From assembly GCA_017464045.1 (NCBI GenBank), contig JAFUEG010000283.1, positions 1 through 24,323 of the forward strand: a DNA stretch of 24,323 nucleotides. The letters are read 5' to 3'. Made by a program: the position numbers and the translations under genes. Source of the DNA: Lachnospiraceae bacterium (lineage in GTDB: Bacteria > Bacillota_A > Clostridia > Lachnospirales > Lachnospiraceae). The notes beneath the pieces are model-generated. The model had not been told where the DNA came from and did not search any database. It was given only the letters and a program-made list of their open reading frames with translations. Shown here piece after piece: positions 16,364 to 24,323 of the stretch; the stretch's first letter is position 1, and the number at the start of each line of letters is the position of its first letter.

Positions 16364-17827
16364 ATGGCGCTTAATTTAGATAGCTCCAATGTAGCTACAA
16401 GAGAAAACAGAATCGGTTCCATAACAGGATATATAGGAAGTCTTTCCGACCTTGCCGAAAAGAGTCAGTGTGGAACCCTTAAGGGTTGTTCAAGATGTTT
16501 TTCACAGTCAAGTACATGCTTATCAAGCTGTGCTTTGGGACAGCTCTCAGCTATACGTGATATAGCGATTATCCATCACGGACCGGCAGGCTGTTCGGTT
16601 GCAAGTGCAGGTTCTTATTATCTGGATAAGGTTATGGCAAAGAAGCGTGGAGTAACCAACAATACCGTATATGTCGGAACCGATATGAATGAGAATGATA
16701 CGATATTTGGTTCGGCAGAGGCGTTAAGGGATATTATCATCGAGGTAAATAAAAGATATTCTCCAAAGGCAATATTTGTAACAAGCTCTTGTGCTACGGG
16801 AATAATCGGCGAGGATATAGACAGTGTGGTTGATGATGTAAAGGCGGAAATTGATGTGCCTATAGTTGCGGTTCATTGCGAAGGCTTTAAGTCGCGTATC
16901 TGGGCAACAGGCTTTGATATATCCGACCATGCGGTGCTTAGCTCGATAGTTAAGCCTCCGAAGGAAAAGAGAAATACGATTAATTTCAAGAACTTTTATG
17001 AGAGCGCAAGACCTGAGATTATAGAGATGTTCAAGGAGTTTGATTTGGAACCGATATTTTTATACTGTAACTCTACAGTCGAGGAGTTGAGCCATATATC
17101 AGAGTCTCTTGCAACGACCTGTATCTGCGGTACACTTGGTAATTATCTCGGAAACGGTCTTGAGGAAAAATACGGAGTTCCATATATAAGAACCATCAAT
17201 CCTCTCGGAGTGGCAGGCTTTGAGACCTGGTTAAGAGAGATAGGAAGGGTTACGGGACGCTCGGAAAAGGTTGAAAATTACATAGCAAAGCAAAGGGAAA
17301 TATACATTCCTCAGATAGATGCCATAAAGGAAAAACTTAAGGGCTTAAGGGCAGTTTTAGGTATGGGCCCCGGATATACCTTTGAGGTATCAAGAGTATT
17401 AAATGAGCTTGGAGTCGAGGTTGTTTGGGCACTTGCATGGCATTATGACAAGAAGTATGAAAACGGTGATGTTCCACCTTCCATGAAATATCTTCTTGAA
17501 AATGATGTGGATTTTGAGGCAAGCGTAGCCGACCAGCAAAATTATGAGGTTATGAATATCCTCAAAAAATATCAACCTGATTTGTACCTTTCAAGACATC
17601 CGGGTTCAACCGTTTGGGCAATTAAAAACGGTACGCCTGCAGTTTATGTTGCGGATGAGTATATGATTTTCGGATACAAGCATACATTAGAGTTTGCGCA
17701 GTCTATATTGGATAGCATCAATAACAGAAGCTTCGAGAAGAATCTCGCAAGGAGAGTTAAGCTTCCGTATACAGACTGGTGGTATCAGCAAAATGTAGAT
17801 AAATTCTTAGAGGAGGCCGGTAAATAA
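16364..17827 (+). CDS. NifD-like nitrogenase component 1 alpha subunit, first pair
   Basis: This 487-residue protein should pair with the next gene to form the catalytic or scaffold component. Cys77 in HHGPAGC and Cys143 in SSCATGIIGEDID match NifD Cys88 and Cys154, with the same 66-residue spacing; Cys52 or Cys56 matches Cys62. Cys255 aligns with NifD Cys275, a cofactor ligand, because the following CGTLGNYLGNGLEEKYG keeps the NifD spacing to EEKYG. The other ligand, His442, aligns with Phe436 (IFGYKHT), though His440 is close. The N terminus has an unusual set of five cysteines (36, 42, 45, 52, 56). The stop overlaps the next start in TAATG. It is too different from BchN/ChlN in context to be a chlorophyll enzyme. 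Confidence 0.88.
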   Translation: MALNLDSSNVATRENRIGSITGYIGSLSDLAEKSQCGTLKGCSRCFSQSSTCLSSCALGQLSAIRDIAIIHHGPAGCSVASAGSYYLDKVMAKKRGVTNNTVYVGTDMNENDTIFGSAEALRDIIIEVNKRYSPKAIFVTSSCATGIIGEDIDSVVDDVKAEIDVPIVAVHCEGFKSRIWATGFDISDHAVLSSIVKPPKEKRNTINFKNFYESARPEIIEMFKEFDLEPIFLYCNSTVEELSHISESLATTCICGTLGNYLGNGLEEKYGVPYIRTINPLGVAGFETWLREIGRVTGRSEKVENYIAKQREIYIPQIDAIKEKLKGLRAVLGMGPGYTFEVSRVLNELGVEVVWALAWHYDKKYENGDVPPSMKYLLENDVDFEASVADQQNYEVMNILKKYQPDLYLSRHPGSTVWAIKNGTPAVYVADEYMIFGYKHTLEFAQSILDSINNRSFEKNLARRVKLPYTDWWYQQNVDKFLEEAGK

Positions 17828-19125
17828 TGGCAAAGCTATTGGATAAACAAAGATATAAATGTGCACTCGGTGCAATGCAGACAGTTCAGGCCATTGACAG
17901 AGCGATACCTATCCTTCACTCAGGTCCCGGATGTGCTCAAAAGCTTTCCGATTCCATTGGAAGCTCAGGATATTTTTCACCAAACATTTTCCCTTGTACG
18001 AGTATTAACGAAAAGGATGTAGTATTTGGCGGAGTAAAGAAGCTTGATACAACAATTGAAAATGCTCTTAAGGTAATAGATGCGGATTTATTTGTGGTAC
18101 TTACCGGATGCATCCCTGAGATAGTGGGAGATGATACCGGTGAGGTTGTAAGCCGTTATCAGGAGGATGGAAAGCCTGTGGTTTATGCATCCACAGCAGG
18201 CTTTAAGGGCAATAACTACAAAGGTCACGAGCAGGTTATAGATGCTATCATAGACCAGTTCCTTGAAAAATCAGAGGAAAAGGAAAAAGGGCTCGTAAAT
18301 ATCTGGGCAGATGTTCCTTATCAGGATTTATTCTGGCTTGGCAATATCAAGGAGCTTGAAAAGCTTATAGCCGAGATAGGTTTAACTCCAAATACGATAT
18401 TTGGATATAAAAACGGTATTGATAATATAAGAAAAATACCTAAAGCCGAGTTTAATCTTCTGGTATCACCATGGGTTTCTCTTACCAATGTAAAGAAGAT
18501 GGAAAGAAAGCTTGGCATACCATATCTTCACTATCCGACACTTCCGATAGGTGCATACGAAACAAGCAAGTTCTTAAGAACGGTTGGAGAGTTTGCAGGG
18601 GTTGATAAGGATAAGGTTGAAGAAGTAATAAACGAGCATGAGAATTACTATTATTATCTTATAGAAAGATATGCGGATTTGTTCCTTGAGACCAGAGTTA
18701 TGGCAAAGCAGTTTTCCGTTGTTGCGGATGCTCAGTATGCACTCGGTATAACCAAGTTTTTGGTAAATGATCTTGGACTTTTCCCTGCAAAGCAGTTTGT
18801 GGTGGATGATACGCCTAAACAGTACAGGGATAAGATAAAGGAAGAGTTTGAAAACTTAAACTACGGTATCAAGGCTGAGGTAAGCTTTGAAACCGACGGT
18901 TACAAGATACATAATGAGATAAGAGAACATGATTATCACGGATATCCTCTTATACTCGGAAGCTATTATGAAAAAGAGGTAACCGGAGAATTAGACGGAC
19001 ATTATCTCAATATATCCTGGCCGGTACAGGATAAGGTTGTACTGGATGATTTCTATGTAGGATATACAGGCGGAATCAGACTTATCGAGGATATATATTC
19101 GGTTGCGGTTCAGAGATTTAATTAA
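17827..19125 (+). CDS. NifK-like nitrogenase component 1 beta subunit, first pair
   Basis: This 432-residue partner of the preceding NifD-like protein starts in the overlap TAATG, so the two are translationally coupled and probably made in equal amounts. Cys12, Cys36 (HSGPGC) and Cys95 (LTGCIPEIVGDD) match the three P-cluster cysteines of NifK (70, 95, 153) with spacings of 24 and 59 against 25 and 58. NifN scaffold proteins normally keep only one of these cysteines, so a full set argues for a true electron-transfer P-cluster. The long N-terminal extension of NifK is absent, as in other nitrogenase-like and alternative beta subunits. The substrate cannot be read from this subunit. Confidence 0.88.
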   Translation: MAKLLDKQRYKCALGAMQTVQAIDRAIPILHSGPGCAQKLSDSIGSSGYFSPNIFPCTSINEKDVVFGGVKKLDTTIENALKVIDADLFVVLTGCIPEIVGDDTGEVVSRYQEDGKPVVYASTAGFKGNNYKGHEQVIDAIIDQFLEKSEEKEKGLVNIWADVPYQDLFWLGNIKELEKLIAEIGLTPNTIFGYKNGIDNIRKIPKAEFNLLVSPWVSLTNVKKMERKLGIPYLHYPTLPIGAYETSKFLRTVGEFAGVDKDKVEEVINEHENYYYYLIERYADLFLETRVMAKQFSVVADAQYALGITKFLVNDLGLFPAKQFVVDDTPKQYRDKIKEEFENLNYGIKAEVSFETDGYKIHNEIREHDYHGYPLILGSYYEKEVTGELDGHYLNISWPVQDKVVLDDFYVGYTGGIRLIEDIYSVAVQRFN

Positions 19126-19172
19126 GATTTTATATTAAGCAGCGGATTAGAGATTAAATTAAGGTTAACTAT

Positions 19173-19228
19173 GCCGGTTATTTGCAGACTTTTATATTTG
19201 TAAGTGACCGGCTGGTGGCTTTTCTTTT
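19173..19228 (+). terminator. Candidate terminator or attenuator after the first NifDK-like pair
   Basis: GCCGGTTATTTGCA (19173-19186) pairs over all 14 bases, with three G-U pairs, to TGTAAGTGACCGGC (19199-19212). A T-rich stretch, CTTTTCTTTT, follows after seven bases. The distance to the T-run is longer than in an ideal terminator, so read-through to the following gene is likely. Confidence 0.5.
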
Positions 19229-19247
19229 AGTAAGTCGGGAGATAGAT

Positions 19248-19751
19248 ATGAGTTATAAAATAGCGGTTGCAACATCGGATGAAATAAATGTCGATGAAAC
19301 CTTCGGTCAGGCAAAGAGATTTATAATCTATGAAGCCGATGGTAAGACCTATAAGAAAATTGAAGAACGTGATGTGGAAGATATTTCTGATACTGATAGT
19401 AAAGCTTCAGCAAAAACCTCAGAGTCAGTTCAGGTAGGCGGTGAATCAGGCGCAGGCTGTGATTCTAAACCGGAGAGCTGTGAGGCACGTGCCGGCTGCG
19501 GCTCGGGAGCCGGCTGTGGCGGCGGAGGCGGCTGCGGAGGAAACGGAGAGGTTTCCTTTAAGATTTCTTCTTTGTTTGACTGTCGTGCCGTCGTATGTAA
19601 AAAGATAGGTATATCGGCTCAAAAGCAATTTGAGAAAAAGGCAATTTCTTATTTTGACGTTTCCTGTTCTATAGAAGAAGCGCTTGATAAGATAACATTT
19701 TACTATAACAGGATAGATAATCATGTGTCACTTAGAAATAAAACCGATTAA
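19248..19751 (+). CDS. NifX-like protein with a Gly/Cys-rich insert
   Basis: This 167-residue protein of the NifX/Nitro_FeMo-Co family is split by an unusual insertion. Residues 1-45 (SYKIAVATSDEINVDETFGQA and onward, in outline) and 101-155 (FDCRAVVCKKIG and onward) form the two halves of the domain. Between them, residues 64-100 hold cysteines 71, 78, 84, 90 and 96 at spacings of 7, 6, 6 and 6 in a Gly-rich chain. Cys112, 117 and 140 lie in the domain. The family HFGKA signature is TFGQA here, so the His is lost. ATG 19248 follows GGGAGATAG and gives the normal family start; the frame is open further left without support. It may carry an iron-sulfur cluster or a metal for the complex, which is an inference from the cysteines. 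Confidence 0.82.
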   Translation: MSYKIAVATSDEINVDETFGQAKRFIIYEADGKTYKKIEERDVEDISDTDSKASAKTSESVQVGGESGAGCDSKPESCEARAGCGSGAGCGGGGGCGGNGEVSFKISSLFDCRAVVCKKIGISAQKQFEKKAISYFDVSCSIEEALDKITFYYNRIDNHVSLRNKTD

Positions 19752-19809
19752 CCATATCGGGATAATATGATATACTCTTATTAAGCCGTATTGTTATAAA
19801 AGTATATCA
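19748..19809 (+). promoter_or_regulatory. Candidate promoter and inverted repeat before the CymR-like gene
   Basis: TTAACC (19748-19753), 17 bases and TATACT (19771-19776) form a moderate promoter. TGATATACT (19768-19776) is repeated inverted as AGTATATCA (19801-19809), which ends right at the GGGAGG ribosome site. This could be an autoregulatory operator or a leader hairpin that exposes or hides the ribosome site. Confidence 0.45.
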
Positions 19810-19821
19810 GGGAGGTAGTAT

Positions 19822-20244
19822 ATGAGAATTACAACAAAAGGAAGAAATGCTCTTAAGCTGATGATTGATGTCGCAATCTATAACAAGTGTTCACCGGTAA
19901 AAATCAAGGATATAGCGAGCAGACAGGACATTTCCGAAAAGTATCTTGAGCAGATAGTTTCGGTATTAAATAAGGCTGGAGTCGTAAAAAGCATCCGCGG
20001 AGCAAAGGGCGGATATGTTTTAAGCAGAAAACCGGAGGAATATACGGTTGGTCAGATACTTCGAAGCATAGAGGGAAGTCTTTCACCGGTTGAGGATACC
20101 GAAAATGATAATTCTCCTGCCGGAATAGTCAGCAAAAGGGTATGGGATAAGCTTGAAACTGCCATAAATGATGTCCTTGAGGGACTTACTTTAGCTGATT
20201 TGGTGGAATGGTATTATGAGCTTACAATGGATTACTGTATATAA
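19822..20244 (+). CDS. cymR: CymR-like Rrf2-family regulator
   Basis: This 140-residue winged-helix repressor closely resembles Bacillus CymR as I recall it: RITTKGRNALKLMIDVA, ISEKYLEQIVSVLNKAGVVKSIRGAKGGYVL (in parts) and the diagnostic EGSLSPVE against EGPISPVE. CymR represses cysteine uptake and synthesis genes and senses cysteine status by binding CysK. The three cysteines that hold the cluster in IscR are absent (only Cys23 and Cys139 are seen), so direct iron-sulfur sensing is unlikely. Its place between the two NifDK-like pairs suggests that the nitrogenase-like genes are part of its regulon and are switched on when cysteine is short. That last point is an inference. Confidence 0.85.
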   Translation: MRITTKGRNALKLMIDVAIYNKCSPVKIKDIASRQDISEKYLEQIVSVLNKAGVVKSIRGAKGGYVLSRKPEEYTVGQILRSIEGSLSPVEDTENDNSPAGIVSKRVWDKLETAINDVLEGLTLADLVEWYYELTMDYCI

Positions 20245-20317
20245 GTTAAGAAAATAGTGTGGTATGAGATATAAGCTGTTTTAATATATTTATATATAAT
20301 ATGGAAAGGGTAATAAT

Positions 20318-21760
20318 ATGGCTGAAAAAAAGTATTCGGGTGTAAGAGAAAGTAAGCCCGGCAGAGTAAATGATCTTGGTGATAACAGTAAGACAATTGA
20401 GGAGGATTTCAAAAAGGGTTGTCTTAAGAGGGCAGACAGAAGCTTCGCCCAGGGACTTCAATGCCAGCAGATTAACAGTATGGCGGCACTTATGTCCTTG
20501 GAGGATGCGGTGTTTGTATCACATTCACCGCAAGGCTGTGTGGGCTGTACCATTATGGCTGTCGATATGTACAGGGTAGGTCAGGCACACAGAGGAATCA
20601 AAAATATTAAAAATCCGAGAATTATCGTAACAAATCTTGATCAAAAAAGTGTCGTATTTGGCGGCGAGCAAAAATTAAAGCAGTCAGTTAAAAAGGCGGT
20701 TGAAAGATATAATCCGAAGCTTATCTTTATATATGCTTCGTGTGCATCGGGAATAATCGGCGATGATATCGACGCGATTGCAGGTGAGCTGCAGGAGGAG
20801 TATGAGGATGCAATCATCGTGCCTATTCACTGTGAGGGCTTTAAGTCAAAAATCTGTGCGTCCGGCTTTGATGCGGCATTTCTTTCAATTAATAAATACA
20901 TTTTAAAGGGAGAAAAGCAACCTAAAGAAAAAGGTCTTGTTAATCTTTTTGCACCGACTACCGTAAGCTATGCGGATCAGCTTGAGATGGAAAGAATGTT
21001 AGAGCTTATCGGTGTCAGGGTAAATTACATACCATTTTACAGCTCCCTGGAAAAGATAAGACAGATACCTAAGGCAGAGGCATCAACCTCTATATGTAAG
21101 GTATTTGCCGATGAGTTTATGAAGACCTTATGGGAGGATTATGAAATCCCATATTCACATACAGTTATGCCAATCGGTATAAGAAATACCGACAAATGGT
21201 ACAGAGGAATTGCCAAGGTGCTTGGCAAGGAAAAAGAGGTTGAGGAGATAATCGCTAAGGAGCATGAAAGAATCGAGCCTCTGGTGAAAAAAATCAGAGA
21301 CAGACTCGAGGGCAAGCGTGTATTTATCTGCGGTGGTACGGGACGTTCATTTGCGGCAGCAGCGCTTATCGATGATTTCGGTATGAAGCTTGTGGGCCTT
21401 GAAACTCCGACCTACGATGACGACGCTCAGGTTGATATAGAATATTTAAACGGAATACATAAGGACTTCGTGGTAGATGTAGCCAATATGCAGCCTTTTG
21501 AACAGGTAAACCTTGTCAATAAGCTTAAGCCGGATGCATTTATCGGCATACCGGAATGGACAGCAAGATTCGGTATACCGACCACGCATGTACTTGACGG
21601 AAAACGTCCGACCATGGGTTATGACGGACTTTTGTATCTTGGTAACAAGATTGCAGACCAGCTTGAAAATCCGGGCTTTAACAAGAAGCTTTCAAAGCAT
21701 GTCAAGCTTCCTTATAAGGAGAGCTGGTATGAAGAAGATGCGTTTAAGTATATCGTGTAA
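20318..21760 (+). CDS. NifD-like nitrogenase component 1 alpha subunit, second pair
   Basis: This 480-residue protein resembles NifD and is related to, but clearly different from, the one at 16364. Cys49, Cys74 (HSPQGC) and Cys142 (ASCASGIIGDDID) match NifD Cys62, 88 and 154 with spacings of 25 and 68. Cys260 (SICKVFADEFMKTLWEDYEIP in outline) aligns with the cofactor ligand Cys275. The His442 position is Met433, in PTMGYDG against NifD PYHGFDG. Losing His442 but keeping Cys275 is also seen in the scaffold protein NifE, so this pair could be an assembly scaffold, or an enzyme using a simpler iron-sulfur cofactor. A GAAAGGG ribosome site precedes it, and a lone TATAAT lies at 20295. Confidence 0.87.
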   Translation: MAEKKYSGVRESKPGRVNDLGDNSKTIEEDFKKGCLKRADRSFAQGLQCQQINSMAALMSLEDAVFVSHSPQGCVGCTIMAVDMYRVGQAHRGIKNIKNPRIIVTNLDQKSVVFGGEQKLKQSVKKAVERYNPKLIFIYASCASGIIGDDIDAIAGELQEEYEDAIIVPIHCEGFKSKICASGFDAAFLSINKYILKGEKQPKEKGLVNLFAPTTVSYADQLEMERMLELIGVRVNYIPFYSSLEKIRQIPKAEASTSICKVFADEFMKTLWEDYEIPYSHTVMPIGIRNTDKWYRGIAKVLGKEKEVEEIIAKEHERIEPLVKKIRDRLEGKRVFICGGTGRSFAAAALIDDFGMKLVGLETPTYDDDAQVDIEYLNGIHKDFVVDVANMQPFEQVNLVNKLKPDAFIGIPEWTARFGIPTTHVLDGKRPTMGYDGLLYLGNKIADQLENPGFNKKLSKHVKLPYKESWYEEDAFKYIV

Positions 21761-21850
21761 ATGCAGCGGTTGAGGATAAGTTAATAATGTATTTATTAAT
21801 TTATCGTGTGCTAAAAGGTAATGTTAGTTATATCTTAGGAGGAATAATCT

Positions 21851-23140
21851 ATGTCTCAAATATTGGAAAATCCACGCGGTGGCTGCGTGCTAGCGGGCGT
21901 AAACTCTGTTCTTGCGGCAATTGACAGAGTATGTCCCATATTTCATTCAGGACCGGGCTGTTGTATGCAGACATCGGCGGCAGAGCAGGGACAGTCAGGC
22001 CATAAATCATCCTGCTTTGTAAGCAGTGTTTCAATTCCATCAAGCAATATGCTTGAAAAGGAGGTTGTGTTCGGAGGTCTGGACAAATTAAGAACCACTA
22101 TCCAGGGCTCGGTTGATATAATAGATGCTGATGCATATTTTGTTTTAACAGGCTGTACCGCAGGTATAATAGGTGATGATATAGCCAGTGTAACAGAGGA
22201 ATTTCAGGCTAAAGGAGTAAGTGTATATCCTATAGACACTCCGGGCTTTGCCGGAGACAGCAACCTTGGATATGAGGTTGTATGGAATACCATGATAGAC
22301 CAGGTAATAGAGGAAAATGTGCCACGTGACGACAAGCTTGTCAATATATTTGGCATAGTTCCTTATCATGATCCATTCTGGAGCGGAAGCCTTGAGGAAA
22401 TCGACAGGATAATTTCCAAGCTTGGACTTAAGGTCAATACATTTTTTACAAAGCATCAAAATATCGAGGATGTACGTAAATGCTCCGGTGCAGCGCTTAA
22501 TATAATTATTAATCCGTGGTTATTTAAGGGACCGGCGAAGAAATTTGAAGAGAAATTCGGCGTACCATCCATAAGAATTGCAGGTAATCCAATCGGTGCT
22601 ACCGATACTACTGCCTTTGTGCTTAAGGTTGCCGAGGCACTTAAGCTTGATAAAGAGCTTGTAGATAAGGTGATTGACGAGGAAGAGGATTATGTGTATA
22701 GTTATCTTGGTCAGTCGATAGGTGTACTTAGCTGGAAGCGTTTTGCCGTTGTGGCAGATGCAACCAATGCCATAGGTATAACCAGATACCTTGCCAACGA
22801 TTACAGCTTTACACCTGTTCTTGTGGTTATATCCGAGCCTATCTATCGTGAAGAAGATAAGCAAAGAATCATAGATATGATAACCAATCTTGAGTATGCA
22901 AGACCGCCTAAGGTGGTATTTACCGCTGACCAGTTTGAGATAAATGATACAATCTTAAGTGAAGAGGAGGACATCACGCTCTTAATCGGCAGTACCAATG
23001 AAAAAGAAGTCGGACTTGAAAAGGGAATCCAGTTTATAACTGCAGCTTTCCCTATGAATGAAAGACTTGTATTTAATCGTACATATACCGGTTATCGAGG
23101 AAGTCTGACCTTTACAGAGGATTTGTATGACAACTTATAA
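21851..23140 (+). CDS. NifK-like nitrogenase component 1 beta subunit, second pair
   Basis: This 429-residue protein is the presumed partner of the preceding NifD-like protein. Cys12 (RGGCVLAG), Cys37 (HSGPGCC) and Cys102 (LTGCTAGIIGDD) give a full P-cluster-type set. The last spacing (65) is longer than in NifK (58), because of a Gly/Ser-rich insertion near 45-60 that carries an additional Cys55. A complete triad is unlike NifN, which weakens the idea that this pair is only a scaffold. The gene is 90 bp after its partner, with a strong AGGAGG site, so it is not coupled as tightly as the first pair. Confidence 0.87.
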   Translation: MSQILENPRGGCVLAGVNSVLAAIDRVCPIFHSGPGCCMQTSAAEQGQSGHKSSCFVSSVSIPSSNMLEKEVVFGGLDKLRTTIQGSVDIIDADAYFVLTGCTAGIIGDDIASVTEEFQAKGVSVYPIDTPGFAGDSNLGYEVVWNTMIDQVIEENVPRDDKLVNIFGIVPYHDPFWSGSLEEIDRIISKLGLKVNTFFTKHQNIEDVRKCSGAALNIIINPWLFKGPAKKFEEKFGVPSIRIAGNPIGATDTTAFVLKVAEALKLDKELVDKVIDEEEDYVYSYLGQSIGVLSWKRFAVVADATNAIGITRYLANDYSFTPVLVVISEPIYREEDKQRIIDMITNLEYARPPKVVFTADQFEINDTILSEEEDITLLIGSTNEKEVGLEKGIQFITAAFPMNERLVFNRTYTGYRGSLTFTEDLYDNL

Positions 23141-23205
23141 TGATCCGGAGATAACGAAGTTTTAAGTCGGGATTGTCTCTGGAAAAATGATAAAGGAGAA
23201 AAATC

Positions 23206-23793
23206 ATGCAGGCTAATATTACAAGAGACGAGGCATTTTTGTTATTAAAAAAGTACAACAAGGATCCGTTTCATATAAGGCATGCCCTTACTGTAGAGGG
23301 AGTTATGAAATGGTTTGCGAAAGAGGAAGGCTATGGTGAAGACGAAGAATACTGGGGCATAGTCGGACTTTTACATGATATAGATTTTGAGGAATATCCT
23401 GAGGAACACTGTATAAAGGCACCTGAACTTTTACGAGAGGCAGGTGTAAGCGAGGATGTAATTCACGGAGTGTGCAGCCATGGATATGAGCTTACGGTTG
23501 ATGTTAAGCCTGAACATGATATGGAAAAAACTCTTTACGCAACGGATGAGCTTACCGGTCTTATATGGGCAGCGGCTCTTATCAGACCATCAAAAAGTGT
23601 TCAGGATATGGAGGTAAAATCCGTTAAGAAGAAATATAAGAGTGCCAACTTTGCAGCAGGCTGTTCCAGAGAGGTTATTGAACGTGGAGCAGACATGATG
23701 GGAATTGAGCTTTCGGAACTTATCCAAAAGACGATACTTGCCATGCGAAGCTGCGAGGAGTCGGTTAATGAAGTCATGAAGGAATATGAGTGA
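23206..23793 (+). CDS. HD-domain metal-dependent phosphohydrolase
   Basis: This 195-residue protein has an HD fold: HIRHALTV (His23, His26), the HD pair His57-Asp58 in GLLHDIDFEEYP, HCIKAPELLREAG, and a further His in VCSHGYE. Members remove phosphate or pyrophosphate from nucleotides or small molecules and usually bind two metals. The specific substrate is not shown. It lies 65 bp after the second NifK-like gene in the same direction, with an AAGGAG ribosome site, and is the last gene before hairpin element B. It may belong to the same transcript, but such HD genes are common, so a role in the nitrogenase-like system is only possible. Confidence 0.85.
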   Translation: MQANITRDEAFLLLKKYNKDPFHIRHALTVEGVMKWFAKEEGYGEDEEYWGIVGLLHDIDFEEYPEEHCIKAPELLREAGVSEDVIHGVCSHGYELTVDVKPEHDMEKTLYATDELTGLIWAAALIRPSKSVQDMEVKSVKKKYKSANFAAGCSREVIERGADMMGIELSELIQKTILAMRSCEESVNEVMKEYE

Positions 23794-23796
23794 TAG

Positions 23797-24101
23797 AAAG
23801 AGTGACTTGGCGTGAACCTTGTCACAATTAATAATATGATTACTACCTATCAGATATAAGCGGGTCTATTTGTTAGCATTTAGTCCGATTTGCGTTAAAT
23901 CAAAAGTGAAAATTCGCATATAGGTGCGTAAAAAATCGAACTGTTTGAGCGTAGCGAGTTTTCGATTTTTAGCACCTATAAAGAATTGAACGCTTTGATT
24001 TAGCAAATTGATGACTAGCTAACAAATAGACCCGCTTATATTTGATGGGTTGCAACCGTAGAATTGAAAATTGTGACAAGGTTAACGCCAAGTCACTCTT
24101 T
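23797..24101 (+). repeat. Long hairpin element B
   Basis: About 305 bp fold back on themselves. The outer arms pair from AAAGAGTGACTTGGCG (23797 on) with CGCCAAGTCACTCTTT (24086-24101), followed by ACCTTGTCACAATT/AATTGTGACAAGGT and, further in, TATAAGCGGGTCTATTTG/CAAATAGACCCGCTTATA. The core (CCGATTTGCGT, the ATCGAACTGTTTGAGCG apex, TGATTTAGCAAATTG) is nearly the same as in element A, while the arms are different in sequence. It starts three bases after the HD gene stop. No protein-coding signal was seen. Confidence 0.85.
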
Positions 24102-24141
24102 AATGAGTTATCAACTATATTGATAACCCATTATTTTTTTT
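24102..24141 (+). terminator. Rho-independent terminator
   Basis: AATGAGTTATCAA and TTGATAACCCATT form a 13 bp stem with one mismatch and a five-base loop (CTATA), followed by an eight-base T-run. This is the best terminator in the window. It closes the transcription unit that ends with the HD gene, after hairpin element B. Confidence 0.88.
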
Positions 24142-24252
24142 GCTTATTATCATTCAAAATGATAGCGAAACATCGGTTTTATCAAATTTACAAAGGCCTG
24201 TACATGGTGTTAATATCACAGCATATTCAAAAAAAGAAAAGAGGTAATTTTT

Positions 24253-24323
24253 ATGAGAAAACAATTAAAGAAAAAAATTGCAGGTTTACTTACAGCGAGC
24301 TTTATAGTCGCAAGTTTATTTAC
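24253..24323 (+). CDS. Start of an exported protein, cut by the window edge
   Basis: AAGAGGT is followed by an ATG and 23 visible codons: a basic start, MRKQLKKKIAG, then a hydrophobic stretch, LLTASFIVASLF. This is the beginning of a Sec signal peptide. The cleavage site and mature protein lie beyond the window, so function cannot be given. It is separated from the HD gene by hairpin element B and a strong terminator, so it is an independent gene. Confidence 0.75.
   Translation, partial: MRKQLKKKIAGLLTASFIVASLF

Noticed and set aside
19182..19247. Longer N terminus for the second NifX-like protein
   Set aside because: The added residues overlap the hairpin after the NifK-like gene, have no ribosome site, and the family start fits ATG 19248.

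Overview
The window is AT-rich low-GC Gram-positive DNA, most likely from an anaerobic gut or rumen Clostridia of the Lachnospiraceae type. The reasons are the AGGAGG-type ribosome sites, the close match of the Rrf2 protein to the Firmicutes cysteine regulator CymR, a zinc-ribbon membrane protein of a type common in that group, and the general codon style. The species assignment is an inference, not a measurement.

Left part (1-7575). This stretch holds ordinary accessory and housekeeping genes: the end of a Uma2-type nuclease-fold protein, a Cof-type HAD phosphatase, a low-complexity hypothetical protein, a sodium:solute symporter on the minus strand, D-alanine--D-alanine ligase, a zinc-ribbon/Gln-Gly-Pro-repeat/membrane gene broken by one in-frame stop, and a tandem-domain PPK2 polyphosphate phosphotransferase.

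Main part (8100-23793). This is a continuous plus-strand sulfur-amino-acid and nitrogenase-like cluster. In order it holds: a LysR regulator, a cystathionine gamma-synthase/beta-lyase family enzyme, a MalY/PatB-type C-S lyase, cysteine synthase, a tRNA-Cys(GCA)-like gene, a compact NifB-like radical SAM protein, a NifX-like carrier, a NifH-like reductase, a second and divergent cysteine-synthase paralogue, a NifD/NifK-like pair, a Cys-rich NifX-like protein, a CymR-like Rrf2 regulator, a second NifD/NifK-like pair and an HD-domain protein. NifH has both cluster cysteines (97 and 132). Both K-like and both D-like subunits keep P-cluster-type cysteines, and both D-like subunits keep the Cys275 equivalent. 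In my hand alignment both lack the cofactor ligand His442. No nifV, nifE/nifN by name or molybdenum-uptake genes are present. I infer that this is not a nitrogen-fixation system. It looks like a nitrogenase-like reductase for sulfur salvage, comparable in concept to methylthio-alkane reductase, whose thiol or sulfide product would feed the CysK-type and Cys/Met PLP enzymes and be controlled by CymR/CysK and LysR. The true substrate is unknown.

Structure between genes. Three very long imperfect hairpin elements (2047-2348, 7578-8074, 23797-24101) share a conserved core but have arms that differ from copy to copy while staying self-complementary. Two of them, in opposite orientation, sit immediately outside the two ends of the sulfur/nitrogenase-like cluster. 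A strong terminator follows the last element, and a new gene for an exported protein begins at the right edge.
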